DNA of 64,000 nucleotides from Myxococcales bacterium (GCA_016792845.1 JAEUKH010000011.1:1-64000); one strand, 5' to 3'; positions 8,335 to 17,330 are shown, counted from the stretch's first letter. Made by a program: numbers and translations. The notes: generated by a model not told the origin, from the sequence alone.

Positions 8335-10485
8335 ATGAAACGCTCGCTTGTTCTGGCCCTCGCTCTTGGCCTCTTCGCGCCCTCGGCGCTCTTGGTGACC
8401 CCCACCGCGGCGATGGCCCAGGCCCGCCCGCTGATCGAGCGCATCGAGCCCACCGCGGGGCCTCCGGGCACGACGGTGCGCATCCACGGTCGCGGCTTCT
8501 CGCGCGGGTACACGGTGCTCTTCAACGAGCGCCCGCTGACCCCCACCGAGGTGCTGCCCGAGCGGCTCACGGTGACGCTTCCCGAGGGGGCCTCGACGGG
8601 TCGCTTCGTGCTCTCGAACCGCCCGGGTCAGCGTGGCGCCGACGAGGTCGAGACCGAGGTCTTTCGGGTCACCGCGCAGGCCCCCGCGCCGACCGTGAGC
8701 GCCATCGAGCCGGCCACCGCGGCGCCCGGCATGGAGGTGGTGCTCCGCGGTGAGAATTTCGCGACCCGGGCCACCGACAACGTGGTCCGCATCGGCGCGT
8801 TGCCGATGGTGGTGCGCGCGGGCGACGCCTCGACGCTGCGGGTGATCGTGCCCGACGGCGCGGTGACGGGGCCGGTGTTTGTGCGCGCCGGGGGCAGCCC
8901 CGAGGGCCAGTCGCAGGCCGTGCTGACCCTCACGCCGCGGCTCATCATCCGCGAGCTGTCGACCATGGCGGTGGCGCCGGGGGGGCGCGTGATCTTGCGC
9001 GGTGCGGGGTTTTCACCGGTGATTCCGCGCAATCGGGTGACCCTCGGGGGGCGGCCGCTGCGGGTGCTCCGGGCCACCGCGACGGAGCTCGAGGTCGAAG
9101 TCCCGGTCGGCGCAGAGAGCGCGACGCTGGCCATCGAGGTGCAGGGGGCGGGGCGCTACGAGATGGCCTCGCGGCTCTTCGTGGGCCCGGCGCCTGCGGT
9201 CACCACGATGAGCCCACCGGCGGCCTCGGTGGGGCAGCGGGTCACTCTCCGCGGCAGCAATTTTGGCACCGACCTCGGGCGCGTTCAGGTCACCGTCGGG
9301 GGTCGCCCCGCGGTGGTGAGCGCGGTCACCCCGACCGAGCTCACGATCACCGTGCCCGAGGGCGCCACCACGGGCCGCGTCGCGGTGACCGCGAGCGGCA
9401 TCGGCCCGGTCGATTCGACCACAGACTTCACGGTGCTCGTGCCCGTGAGCCTCAGCCGTTTCGAGCCCCGGGCCGCCGATGTCGGCGACCGCATCACCCT
9501 CTTCGGTGCGGGCTTCAGCACCACCCCCGCGCAGAACGCCGTGACCCTCAACAACACCCGGCTCACGGTGGTCTCGGCCACCCCCACCGAGCTCGTGTGC
9601 GAGCTCACCCCCGGGAGCCGCTCGGGCAACCTCGCCGTCGCCGTCGAAGGCAACGGCAACGCCCGGCTCCGCGAGCCCTTCATGGTGACCGTGCGCCCGC
9701 GCATCAGCGCGATGGAGCCCGACCGCGGCCCGCCAGGCACCGCGGTGGTGCTGCGCGCGGCGAACCTCCCGGCCGACCGCTCGCTCGTGCAAGTTCGCAT
9801 CTCAGGGGTTGACGTTCCGATCGAGAGTTACACCCGCGAGGCGGTGACCGTGCGGGTGCCGCCGAACGCGCAATCGGGGCGCTTCTCGATCGTGGTGCGG
9901 CTCCAGGGCACCGGCGCTACCGAACAGCCCTTCACGGTGCTCCAGCCCGTGACCCTGGCCGCGGTCGAGCCCCCCGCGGGCCCCGTGGGCGCCACCGTGA
10001 CCCTGCGCGGAACGGGCTTTGAGCCAGAGCTCCCGCGGCTTCGGGTGCGCCTCGGCGCCACGCTGATCAGGCCTCTGCGCAACAGCACCACCGAGATCGT
10101 CTTCACGGTGCCGCGCGGCAGCCGCGGCGGGCCTGTGAGCGTCGAGGCCGAGGGCCGCCAGACGGTCACCTCGCCCGAGCCCTTCGCCATCACCGTCCCG
10201 CCGGTGCTCGTGGGCTTCGCGCCCCTCGCCGTGACGCCGGGGCAGACCTTGACACTCCGCGGGCGAAACCTCGGCACGAGCACCGCCACGACGGGCGTGC
10301 TGATCGGCGACGTGACCTGCCCCGCCTCGGAGGTGAGCCCGACCCGTATCGCGTGTGTGGTGCCCGTCGAGGCCCGCACCGGCCCGGTGGTGGTGCGGGT
10401 GGCCAACGCCGGCGAGGCCCGCGCCCGCGGCAACCTCACCGTGCGCCAGGGCCCGCCCGGCCCGCCCGGCCCGCGCCCGCGGTGA
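8335..10485 (+). CDS. secreted protein with eight IPT/TIG domains
   Basis: 716 aa. A signal peptide ends at AMAQA. The rest is eight consecutive IPT/TIG immunoglobulin-like domains of about 80-88 residues, each opening with a motif such as IxxIEPxxGPPGTTVRIHGRGF (domains start near residues 33, 115, 200, 285, 370, 460, 548 and 633 by eye). It ends in a collagen-like PGPPGPPGP tail. IPT/TIG arrays occur in extracellular binding and adhesion proteins. There is no enzyme domain and no obvious C-terminal anchor. Confidence 0.85.
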   Translation: MKRSLVLALALGLFAPSALLVTPTAAMAQARPLIERIEPTAGPPGTTVRIHGRGFSRGYTVLFNERPLTPTEVLPERLTVTLPEGASTGRFVLSNRPGQRGADEVETEVFRVTAQAPAPTVSAIEPATAAPGMEVVLRGENFATRATDNVVRIGALPMVVRAGDASTLRVIVPDGAVTGPVFVRAGGSPEGQSQAVLTLTPRLIIRELSTMAVAPGGRVILRGAGFSPVIPRNRVTLGGRPLRVLRATATELEVEVPVGAESATLAIEVQGAGRYEMASRLFVGPAPAVTTMSPPAASVGQRVTLRGSNFGTDLGRVQVTVGGRPAVVSAVTPTELTITVPEGATTGRVAVTASGIGPVDSTTDFTVLVPVSLSRFEPRAADVGDRITLFGAGFSTTPAQNAVTLNNTRLTVVSATPTELVCELTPGSRSGNLAVAVEGNGNARLREPFMVTVRPRISAMEPDRGPPGTAVVLRAANLPADRSLVQVRISGVDVPIESYTREAVTVRVPPNAQSGRFSIVVRLQGTGATEQPFTVLQPVTLAAVEPPAGPVGATVTLRGTGFEPELPRLRVRLGATLIRPLRNSTTEIVFTVPRGSRGGPVSVEAEGRQTVTSPEPFAITVPPVLVGFAPLAVTPGQTLTLRGRNLGTSTATTGVLIGDVTCPASEVSPTRIACVVPVEARTGPVVVRVANAGEARARGNLTVRQGPPGPPGPRPR

Positions 10486-10562
10486 CTCCCGCGCCGTGAC
10501 GCTTCACCCGGTGTTTCAGTCGCGCGCCGGGTGATGCTTCACCATGTTTCAACTTGTTTCAC

Positions 10563-11768
10563 TCAGCGGCAGCGCGCGAGGGCCGAAGTGACCTCGTCGC
10601 GCACCCGCGCTTCGGCCTCGTCGTCGAGCCTCAGGGCGACCCGCGCGGCCTCGTCGCAGGCGCCCTCGGCGACGGCCATGCGCACGGCCACCGAGACGAC
10701 CTCGGCGCGCCGGAGCCCGCGGCTGAACTCGCGGAGGTAGGCCATCGCCTCGCGGCGCGAGGCCGCACCTTCGCCCAGGCGAGAGAGCGCGAGCACCCGC
10801 ACATACCGCGCGTCTTCGCGTCGCGCGTCGCTCGGCTCGGCCCGCGCGAGGAAGCGCCCGAGGCTCTCGGCGGCGGTGCGGTCTTCGCGCCGGAGGAAGG
10901 CCAGCGCCCCCTCACGGAAATCGCGGTCGCGGCGCAGCGCGAGGCCCTCGTCGTCGCTGCGCCTCGGGGGCGCCGATTCAGCGGTCGGGGGCCGCGACGG
11001 GGCGCTCGCTCGAACGACCCGCTCGGGCTCGGCGGGCGTTTCAGCGGACGTTTCAGTAGGTGTTTCAGTAGGCGTTTCATCGACCCGAAGCGTCGCGCCG
11101 CGGTCGAGGAGCTGCTCGGGTTGACCGCGGCGTCGCACCGCCACGCGGCCCTCATCGACGCGCACGCTGCGGAGCCGTCGGCGGGCGACCTCGACCACGA
11201 AGCGGGTGCCCCGCACTTCGACCTCGGCGTCGTCGGTGCTGACCACAAAGCGCTCGCCAGCGCGGCGATGCACGACGCTGAAGTGGGCGCTGCCTTCGAG
11301 GAGCCTCACATGCGTGAAGGCGCCGGTCGAGAGCACGAGGTAGCGGGCGCCCGGGGCGCTGCGCATCGCACCGGCGGCCCCGAGGGCCAGGGCGGGGGGG
11401 GCCTGGGTCGATGTTTCACCGGCGTTTCGCGGCGCGGTGAAACGTACCGCGACAGCGCCCGCGAGGCCCACGGTGAGCACCGCCGCGGCGGCGAGGTGCC
11501 AGGGCGCGACGCGGTGCGCGGTGCCCTCGGGGGGCGCCACCAGGGTCTTGGCCATGATCGCCGCGCGGAGCCGCCGGGCGCCCAAGGGGTCGGGGCGCAA
11601 ACGGGGGAGGGCGTCGAGGTGGGCCCGCAGCGCGGCCCGGGCGTCGAGGGCGTCGCGACACCGCGCGCAGGTCTCGGCGTGGGCGAGCACCGCGTCGCGG
11701 GCGTCGGCCGAGAGGCGCTGGTCGAGCGCGGCTTCGAGCTCGGGGGCCCGCAGGCAGGGGGCGGTCAC
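10563..11768 (-). CDS. zinc-finger anti-sigma / FecR-domain protein
   Basis: 401 aa. An N-terminal HAETCARC (HxxxCxxC) zinc-binding motif of the ZAS anti-sigma family is at about residues 30-37. One membrane helix follows (HLAAAAVLTVGLAGAVAV), then a periplasmic FecR domain (YLVLSTGAFTHVRLLEGSAHFSV through VEVRGTRFVVEV). A Thr/Glu-rich linker leads to a C-terminal helical region. It overlaps the upstream ECF sigma gene by 4 bases and presumably controls it in response to an envelope signal. Fusing ZAS and FecR in one chain is known in myxobacteria-type systems. Confidence 0.8.
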   Translation of the reverse strand: MTAPCLRAPELEAALDQRLSADARDAVLAHAETCARCRDALDARAALRAHLDALPRLRPDPLGARRLRAAIMAKTLVAPPEGTAHRVAPWHLAAAAVLTVGLAGAVAVRFTAPRNAGETSTQAPPALALGAAGAMRSAPGARYLVLSTGAFTHVRLLEGSAHFSVVHRRAGERFVVSTDDAEVEVRGTRFVVEVARRRLRSVRVDEGRVAVRRRGQPEQLLDRGATLRVDETPTETPTETSAETPAEPERVVRASAPSRPPTAESAPPRRSDDEGLALRRDRDFREGALAFLRREDRTAAESLGRFLARAEPSDARREDARYVRVLALSRLGEGAASRREAMAYLREFSRGLRRAEVVSVAVRMAVAEGACDEAARVALRLDDEAEARVRDEVTSALARCR

Positions 11769-12349
11769 GGGCGGCGCTCCTTCGGGCTGAGGGCCTCGCG
11801 GAGCGCGGCGCGGCCGTAGTGGAGGCGCGTCCAGACGGTGTTGACGGGCACGCCCATGATGGCGGCGGCTTCGTCACCGGTGAGGCCTTCGAGCTCGACG
11901 AGCACCACGGCGTCGCGCTGCGCCTCGGGGAGCCGCGCCAAGGCGACCGACACCCGCCCGAGGGCCTCTCGGTTGGCCGCGTCGCGCTCGGGGTCATCTT
12001 GGGCGAGGCTCTCGTCGAGGCCCTCTCCGTGGGTGCGCCAGAGGTTCAGCCGCCGGGCGAAGCGTCGCCGCTCGCGACGGCACATCTGCATCGCGACGCC
12101 GAGCACGAAGGCCCGCGCCGAGCGCCCCGGGGTATAATTCGCTGCGGCGCCCGGGAGCGCGAGAAAGGTCTCTTGCACGAGGTCATCGACGGCCCAACGG
12201 GTCGCCCGCACGCGCACCAGGAGCGCGAACACGTCGTGGTGCCAGCGGTCAAACGCGAGCCCCAAGGCCGAGGCGTCGCCCGCGGCCACGGCCCCGAGGA
12301 GGGCCGCGTCATCGAGCGGCGGGGCGAGCTTTCGGAGGGCGGGCTTCAT
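11765..12349 (-). CDS. ECF RNA polymerase sigma factor
   Basis: 194 aa from the ATG at 12349, whose first A-T is shared with the upstream stop (TGATG). Region 2: FDRWHHDVFALLVRVRATRWAVDDLVQETFLALPGA. Region 4: LPEAQRDAVVLVELEGLTGDEAAAIMGVPVNTVWTRLHYGRAALR. Both fit the ECF sigma family well. Its partner is the overlapping zinc-finger/FecR gene, and the upstream gene encodes an exported barrel-like protein, giving a three-gene signalling operon. Confidence 0.9.
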   Translation of the reverse strand: MKPALRKLAPPLDDAALLGAVAAGDASALGLAFDRWHHDVFALLVRVRATRWAVDDLVQETFLALPGAAANYTPGRSARAFVLGVAMQMCRRERRRFARRLNLWRTHGEGLDESLAQDDPERDAANREALGRVSVALARLPEAQRDAVVLVELEGLTGDEAAAIMGVPVNTVWTRLHYGRAALREALSPKERRP

Positions 12350-13365
12350 CACAGAGACTCCCATCGTACGCCGAGGGTGAGCCCGACGGTGTGTTCGTCG
12401 GTGCGCAGCACGTTGAGGGCTTCGAGGCTGCCGGTGAGGCGCCACTGGGGCGCGAGCGCCCAGACCGCGGTGGCGTTCACCCCGAGCACGGCGCTGGTGA
12501 GCGGCGCGACGTCGTTCGACCAGGCCTGCCGCACCATCGCGGTGCCGCCGAGTTCGAGCGCGAAGCGCCCCGTGTGGAGCCGCGCCGCGAGGTCGACCCC
12601 CACGCGGCCGTCGAAGACCCAATCGCGTCGTCGTCGCTCGGCAGAGGTCTCACCGTGGTCGTCGTCGTCGTTGTCGCCGTCGGGGCGATCGGCGCGGGTG
12701 GTGGCGTGCCCGAGGCTCAGCCTGAGCCCCGCGCGGAGATGACGGCGCACCCAACCGAGCTCAACCCGGGCCACCGACTGGCTCTGCGCTTCGAGCGAGA
12801 ACTGCTCGCCGAGGCTCAAGCCCACAAAGGGCCTCCAGGCGTCTCCCGGGGTTGCGAGGGGCTGCGGGGCCGGCGCGCTCGCCGGGGGCCGGGCGGCGTC
12901 TTCGGCCGCGTCGACGGGGGGCGCGGGGCGCGGGGGCGGCGCGGTGACCGTGGGCGCGGGGGCTTCGCGTTCAGCGCCCTCGGGGCCGTCGGTCGAGGGC
13001 GCCGCCAGCACCGCCAACACCGTGGGGAGCACGTCTTCGAGCGAGCGCAGGCTTCGCTGGGCCACCCGCCCGTCATCGAGGGCGATCTCGACCTGGAGGC
13101 GTTGCGCGCTCATGCCGAGCCGCACGCGCCCCTCGCACGCGCCGGGGCTCGTGTCGCGGGCCGAGAGCACCGCGGCGAGGGCGCGCATCCGGGCCCAGAG
13201 TCGCGGCGAGGTCGTACGGTCGACGGCGACCTCGACGGTGCACGGCGCGACCGCTTCGGCGCTCACCTGGGCCTGCGCGAGGCGCGGCGCGGCGACGAGT
13301 CCGAAGGCGATGAGGGTGGCGAGTCGAGCGTTCACGGCGCGGGGGTGTTGCAAGTGGGTGGCCAC
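12349..13365 (-). CDS. exported outer-membrane-type protein, sigma-operon leader
   Basis: 338 aa. A signal peptide ends at AQAQV (about residue 33). The N-terminal domain (residues 35-125) resembles a small periplasmic module (CTVEVAVDRTTSPRLWARMRALAAVL, VRLGMSAQRLQVEIALDDGRVAQRSLRSLEDVL). A Pro/Ala linker is followed by a C-terminal region of amphipathic strands (FVGLSLGEQFSLEAQ, HLRAGLRLSLGHA, VTWAL-type ends) likely to be an outer-membrane barrel. It is fused by a 1-base overlap to the ECF sigma gene downstream, which suggests that it reports on, or is a target of, that sigma circuit. Confidence 0.6.
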   Translation of the reverse strand: MATHLQHPRAVNARLATLIAFGLVAAPRLAQAQVSAEAVAPCTVEVAVDRTTSPRLWARMRALAAVLSARDTSPGACEGRVRLGMSAQRLQVEIALDDGRVAQRSLRSLEDVLPTVLAVLAAPSTDGPEGAEREAPAPTVTAPPPRPAPPVDAAEDAARPPASAPAPQPLATPGDAWRPFVGLSLGEQFSLEAQSQSVARVELGWVRRHLRAGLRLSLGHATTRADRPDGDNDDDDHGETSAERRRRDWVFDGRVGVDLAARLHTGRFALELGGTAMVRQAWSNDVAPLTSAVLGVNATAVWALAPQWRLTGSLEALNVLRTDEHTVGLTLGVRWESL

Positions 13366-13524
13366 GAGCGCGGGTGAGCTTCATCCAGAACGGCACGCTC
13401 CCTTGTCTGTGCTTCGATCGATTTAATTTGCAAAGATTCACATGCTGTAAAGAAATGTTACGTGCGATGGTGTCGCCGCGTCGCGGTCTTCGGAGCCGCC
13501 CGACGGCGGAGGAATTGAGGCGCT

Positions 13525-15006
13525 TTGAGGTGCAGCGCGCGCGCGGCTTCGCTACGCCTCGTCGCTACGATGATCAGCTCACCGAGAAGCCCGTATGCCC
13601 GGCTCTGGCGCCCGCGTGCGGCGACGATCGCCAGCCTCGCGGCCATTCTTTCTGGGTGTGACCCGAGTCCGTCAACGCCGCAGGATTCGGGCTCCGATCT
13701 GGGCGTCTCAGACGCGTCGCAGGGCGTCGACGGCGGCGCGCTCGACGTGGTGACGTCCGATCTCGGCAACGCCGATGCTGGCGCGGACGTCGTGGTCGAT
13801 GCGGGCGTCGATGCTGGCGCCGACGTCGCGGTCGATGCGGGCGTTGATGCGGGCGCAGACGTTGCGGTCGATGCGGGCGTGGATGCTGGCGCAGACGTTG
13901 CGGTCGATGCGGGCGTTGATGCTGGCGCAGACGCTGCGGTCGACGCGGGCGTTGATGCTGGCGCAGACGTTGCGGTCGACGCGGGCGCAGACGTCACGGT
14001 CGATGTAGGCGTGGATGCGGGCGCCGACGTCGTGGTCGATGCGGGCGTGGATGCGGGCGCAGACGCTGCGGTCGACGCGGGCGCAGACGTCGCGGCGCCG
14101 CTGCCCCCACAACGGAGCTGCGCCGAGGGCGTGACGCCCGGGTGCGGCCTCGTCGCGCTGCAGGGCGGGAGCTTCAACATCGGCACCGAGACCCAATGTT
14201 TCACGAACCCCGATGCGACCTGCGGGTACAGCGCGGCGCCCACGCAGACCAACATCACCGTCGGGCCCTTCGCCATCGACGCGTACGAGGTCACCGTCGC
14301 GCGCTTCAATCAGTATTGGATCGGCCGCGCTCAGAACCTCGCCGCGGTTCGGGGGCAGGCGATCGCGTATCCGGGTGGGCAGATCGCGTGGGCTCCGGCG
14401 CCCTTCACGTCGCCGATCGAGCAGGGGGTGAATTACAACTGGTCGCCCATGGCGTCGGCGCGCGACGCGCACCCGATCAACGGCGTCGACTACTGGATGG
14501 CCCAAGAGTTCTGCGTGTGGGACGGCGGGCGGCTCCCCACCGAGGCCGAGTGGGAGTACGTCGCGCGCGGCGCCGCACGCGCAGGGCTCGCAGCGGGCCG
14601 CCTCTACCCCTGGGGCGACGAACCCCCCAGCGCAACCTGCGACCGCGCTCGGTGGAACAACACCGCCTGCGCGACCGACGACGGCGCCCGTACGCTGCGG
14701 GTGGGGCGCCTCCCGTCTGGGGCCGCCGGGGGCGTCTTCGACCTCGCAGGCAACGTGTGGGAGTGGGTCGCAGACGAGTTCACCGGCTACGCCTTCGGCG
14801 GCGATCCTGACCCATGCAATCACCGCACGGGCAGCGTGAATCCGCTCTGCGACGGCGTTCAGCCCAATGGCGCGCGGGTGATCCGCGGCGGCGCGTGGGG
14901 CGACACCAACGTGGCCAACCTCCGAAGCGCGACCCGGGGCAGCTTCAACCCCACCGTTCGCAGCTTCAACATCGGCTTCCGCTGCGCCCGCACCCTCGCG
15001 CGCTGA
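13525..15006 (+). CDS. FGE-sulfatase (SUMF1/EgtB-type) domain lipoprotein
   Basis: 493 aa as given; an ATG at 13570 is an equally good start. The lipobox is AAILSGC. Residues about 60-190 are a tandem VDAGVDAGADVA linker. The C-terminal 300 residues form a formylglycine-generating-enzyme/SUMF1 fold: GGSFNIGTE, ITVGPFAIDAYEVTVARFNQYW, HPINGVDYWMAQEFCVWDGGRLPTEAEWEYVARGA, YPWGDEPP, LAGNVWEWVADEF, RVIRGGAWGD and FRCAR. Most bacterial surface members are non-catalytic or act on unknown substrates; catalytic cysteines cannot be assigned with certainty. Confidence 0.85.
   Translation: MRCSARAASLRLVATMISSPRSPYARLWRPRAATIASLAAILSGCDPSPSTPQDSGSDLGVSDASQGVDGGALDVVTSDLGNADAGADVVVDAGVDAGADVAVDAGVDAGADVAVDAGVDAGADVAVDAGVDAGADAAVDAGVDAGADVAVDAGADVTVDVGVDAGADVVVDAGVDAGADAAVDAGADVAAPLPPQRSCAEGVTPGCGLVALQGGSFNIGTETQCFTNPDATCGYSAAPTQTNITVGPFAIDAYEVTVARFNQYWIGRAQNLAAVRGQAIAYPGGQIAWAPAPFTSPIEQGVNYNWSPMASARDAHPINGVDYWMAQEFCVWDGGRLPTEAEWEYVARGAARAGLAAGRLYPWGDEPPSATCDRARWNNTACATDDGARTLRVGRLPSGAAGGVFDLAGNVWEWVADEFTGYAFGGDPDPCNHRTGSVNPLCDGVQPNGARVIRGGAWGDTNVANLRSATRGSFNPTVRSFNIGFRCARTLAR
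13779..14098 (+). repeat. in-frame 36-bp-type tandem repeat (VDAGVDAGADVA)
   Basis: A degenerate tandem array of 36-base units, with some 18-24-base partial units, encodes the Asp/Ala/Gly/Val linker of the FGE-sulfatase lipoprotein. Neighbouring units are nearly identical at DNA level (gcgggcgttgatgctggcgc variants), so slippage or recombination could change linker length. Confidence 0.85.
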
Positions 15007-15111
15007 GGCGCCGCGCCGCCGAGCGATCTGCCTGAGGCCGCGGGGTCGCTGCGCATTACCGACCGGATGTCCGGGGCACCTGCCGCGCCGTCGTCGTCTC
15101 TCGTCACGGGC

Positions 15112-15129
15112 TGGCCACTCGGGTGGCCA
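15112..15129. other. hairpin TGGCCAC-TCGG-GTGGCCA
   Basis: Perfect 7-bp stem with a TCGG tetraloop between the FGE-sulfatase lipoprotein and the Asp-rich lipoprotein genes. No T-run follows, so it is not a classical terminator. Confidence 0.4.
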
Positions 15130-15242
15130 TGACCAGACCCCTGCGGCATCGCACCGCACGACGATTTGGGTGAAGGTGCCCCGTCCACGAGGCGATTGGC
15201 GAGGTAACCCGCTCGACGCTCTCTTATGGGGATTCACACGCC

Positions 15243-15770
15243 ATGAAACATGCTCTCTCGCTCGCGCTCCTGACGGCCTTTGCGGTGGGCGCACCGGCTT
15301 GCAAACACCGCTGCGGCGACGACCGCGGCCATCACCGTCACCACGACGGCGACCGTGACGACGACCGCGACGACGACCGCGACGACGACGACCGCGACAA
15401 CGACCGCGACGACGACCGCGACGACGACGATGACGGGCGGTGCCGTGAGCGACGTTCGCGGCGCGATTCGGGGGCCGACGGTGGCGGAAGCGCGGTCGAT
15501 GCGGGTGCCAGCGCGGTTGATGCGGGTGCCAGCGTGGTTGATGCGGGTGCCAGCGCGGTTGATGCTGGGCCCGCGGTCGATGGGGCCCCGGTGAGCGCCG
15601 ACGCGGGGCGGCGCGGGTGCCTGCGTGACATCGAGTGCGCTGAGGGCAGCATCTGCCTCGACGGGGCCTGTCGCGCGACCTGCCCCAATGGCACCGATGA
15701 CGAGTGTTTGCGGGTCGATGTCGTGTTTTCGACCTGTGGCCCTGACCGGCTCTGCATCCGGGCGCCCTGA
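15243..15770 (+). CDS. Asp-rich repeat lipoprotein with small Cys domain
   Basis: 175 aa. The signal sequence ends in a lipobox-like APAC. A run of DRDDDRDDDRDDDD-type residues is encoded by a GAC/CGC microsatellite at about 15352-15434. A (SAVDAGA)n linker and a C-terminal Cys module (CLRDIECAEGSICLDGACRATC...CGPDRLC) resembling secreted EGF-like/EB-type modules follow. The acidic block could bind divalent cations, but this is inference. Both repeat blocks are candidates for length variation. Confidence 0.65.
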   Translation: MKHALSLALLTAFAVGAPACKHRCGDDRGHHRHHDGDRDDDRDDDRDDDDRDNDRDDDRDDDDDGRCRERRSRRDSGADGGGSAVDAGASAVDAGASVVDAGASAVDAGPAVDGAPVSADAGRRGCLRDIECAEGSICLDGACRATCPNGTDDECLRVDVVFSTCGPDRLCIRAP

Positions 15771-15959
15771 GCGGTCGGGCGTACGGGGGCGTCGAGGCGC
15801 CTGGGGGGGCGTCGGCGCCCTACCGCGCGGGTGCGATTCCACAGGTGCGGAAGCCTCATTCGGCTGGTAGACACGGGCGGTCTGTTCAACATCGACTGTG
15901 GGTTGTGTTGGATGCCACCCACTCTGCCCATTCACCGCCCGTCTCAGGAGGCTACGACC

Positions 15960-17330
15960 GTGCAGCGAACGACCGCGATGACCCAGTTGATTGAACGCAA
16001 CGGCCAGACCGTTGCGCGCCGTTTGCAGAAGGTCCGTGTGACGGTGCTCGACGGCGCCGAGCGCGGCAGCTCCTTCGAGGGCGCCCAAGACGAGATTCGC
16101 CTCGGCGGCGCAGAAGACAACGACCTGGCGCTGCGCGACCCCTCGGTCTCGCGCCGTCACTGCGTGTTGCGCATGACGCCCGAGGGCATCCGCGTGCAAG
16201 ACGGGGGCAGCACGAACGGCACCTTCCTCGGGGGCGTTCGGGTCTTCGACGTGGTGCTCGAGGGCGCCGCCGAGCTGACCTTGGGCTCGACCCGGGTGCG
16301 CGTCGAGCCGCTCTCTGACACCGTCGAGCGCGACATCTCGTCGGGCGTGCGCTTCGGCCGCCTGGTGGGTACGAGCCCCGCGATGCGCGAGGTCTTCGCC
16401 GTGCTCGAGCGCATCGCCGCGAGCGAGCTCACGGTGCTCGTCGAGGGCGAGGCCGGCACGGGCAAAGACCTCGTGGCTGACGCGATCCACCGGCACTCGC
16501 CGCGCGCCGGGTCGGCCTTCTACGCCGTGCATTGCGGCACGGTGCCGAAAGACAGCCTTGAGTGTGAGCTCTTCGGCGTCGACAAGGGCAGCGTGGGCCC
16601 GGGCGTCCCTGCGCGGCAGGGGGCCTTCATCGCCGCCGAGGGGGGCACGCTCTTTCTCGACGACGTGACCGAGATCCCGCTTGAGTTGCAGACCAAGCTC
16701 TTGCGCGCGCTCGAGACCCGCGAGGTGCGACCCGTCGGCGCGTCGCAGCCCGTGGCCAGCGATGTGCGCCTCGTCGCCGCGACCACGAAGAACCTCCCCC
16801 GCGAGGTCAAAGAGGGTCGCTTCCGGCAAGACCTGTATTATCGCCTCGCCGCGGTGGTGGTGAAGCTCCCGCCGCTGCGCTCGCGCCTCGAAGACGTGCC
16901 CTTGCTCGTCGAGACCATGCTCGAAGACGTCAACCGTCGTCGCGCTGCGCAGAGCCTCGTGCCGTACCAGCCCCTCGACAGCCGCGCCATGGAGCTCCTG
17001 TCGCACTACGACTTCCCGGGCAATGTGCGCGAGCTTCGCAACCTCGTCGAGCGCTTCGCGGTGCTCGGCCCAGACCCGAGCGCCCTCACCGCCTCGGGGA
17101 CGCCCGTCGAGTCGAAGGTCGGCGGCCACGAGATCCGAACCGATCTGCCCTTCCACGATGCCAAAGAGATCTGGACGGAGGTCTTCGAGAAGACCTACCT
17201 CACCCGGCTCTTGCAGACCCATCACAACAACGTCTCGGCCGCGGCCCGCACTTCGGGCATCGACCGTCGACACCTCCAGCGCTTGATGGTCAAGCACGAC
17301 CTCCGCGAGCGCGACCGCGCCGAAGACTGA
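15960..17330 (+). CDS. FHA-domain AAA+ (NtrC-type) regulator lacking GAFTGA
   Basis: 456 aa from the GTG at 15960, 8 bases after a strong AGGAGG. The N-terminal FHA domain (residues about 20-100) includes IRLGGAEDNDLALRDPSVSRRHCVLR and GSTNGTFLGG. The AAA+ domain (about 125-345) has Walker A EGEAGTGKD, Walker B GGTLFLDDV, and DVRLVAATTKNL. The C-terminal Fis-type helix-turn-helix is NNVSAAARTSGIDRRHLQRLM. The sigma-54 contact loop, normally GAFTGA, reads GSVGPG in ELFGVDKGSVGPGVPA. It may therefore act without sigma-54 or as a non-activating regulator. Phosphothreonine binding by FHA suggests input from a Ser/Thr kinase. Confidence 0.85.
   Translation: MQRTTAMTQLIERNGQTVARRLQKVRVTVLDGAERGSSFEGAQDEIRLGGAEDNDLALRDPSVSRRHCVLRMTPEGIRVQDGGSTNGTFLGGVRVFDVVLEGAAELTLGSTRVRVEPLSDTVERDISSGVRFGRLVGTSPAMREVFAVLERIAASELTVLVEGEAGTGKDLVADAIHRHSPRAGSAFYAVHCGTVPKDSLECELFGVDKGSVGPGVPARQGAFIAAEGGTLFLDDVTEIPLELQTKLLRALETREVRPVGASQPVASDVRLVAATTKNLPREVKEGRFRQDLYYRLAAVVVKLPPLRSRLEDVPLLVETMLEDVNRRRAAQSLVPYQPLDSRAMELLSHYDFPGNVRELRNLVERFAVLGPDPSALTASGTPVESKVGGHEIRTDLPFHDAKEIWTEVFEKTYLTRLLQTHHNNVSAAARTSGIDRRHLQRLMVKHDLRERDRAED

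Noticed and set aside
13779..14098. Possible CRISPR or iteron array
   Set aside because: Period follows codons of the lipoprotein linker and the frame is open throughout; no spacers.
13708..15294. 528-codon minus-strand open frame
   Set aside because: Mirror of the FGE-sulfatase lipoprotein and its tandem repeats; no family features.
15234..17297. 687-codon minus-strand open frame
   Set aside because: Antisense to the FHA/AAA+ regulator and the Asp-rich lipoprotein, both of which have domain evidence; composition is His/Arg/Val repeats.
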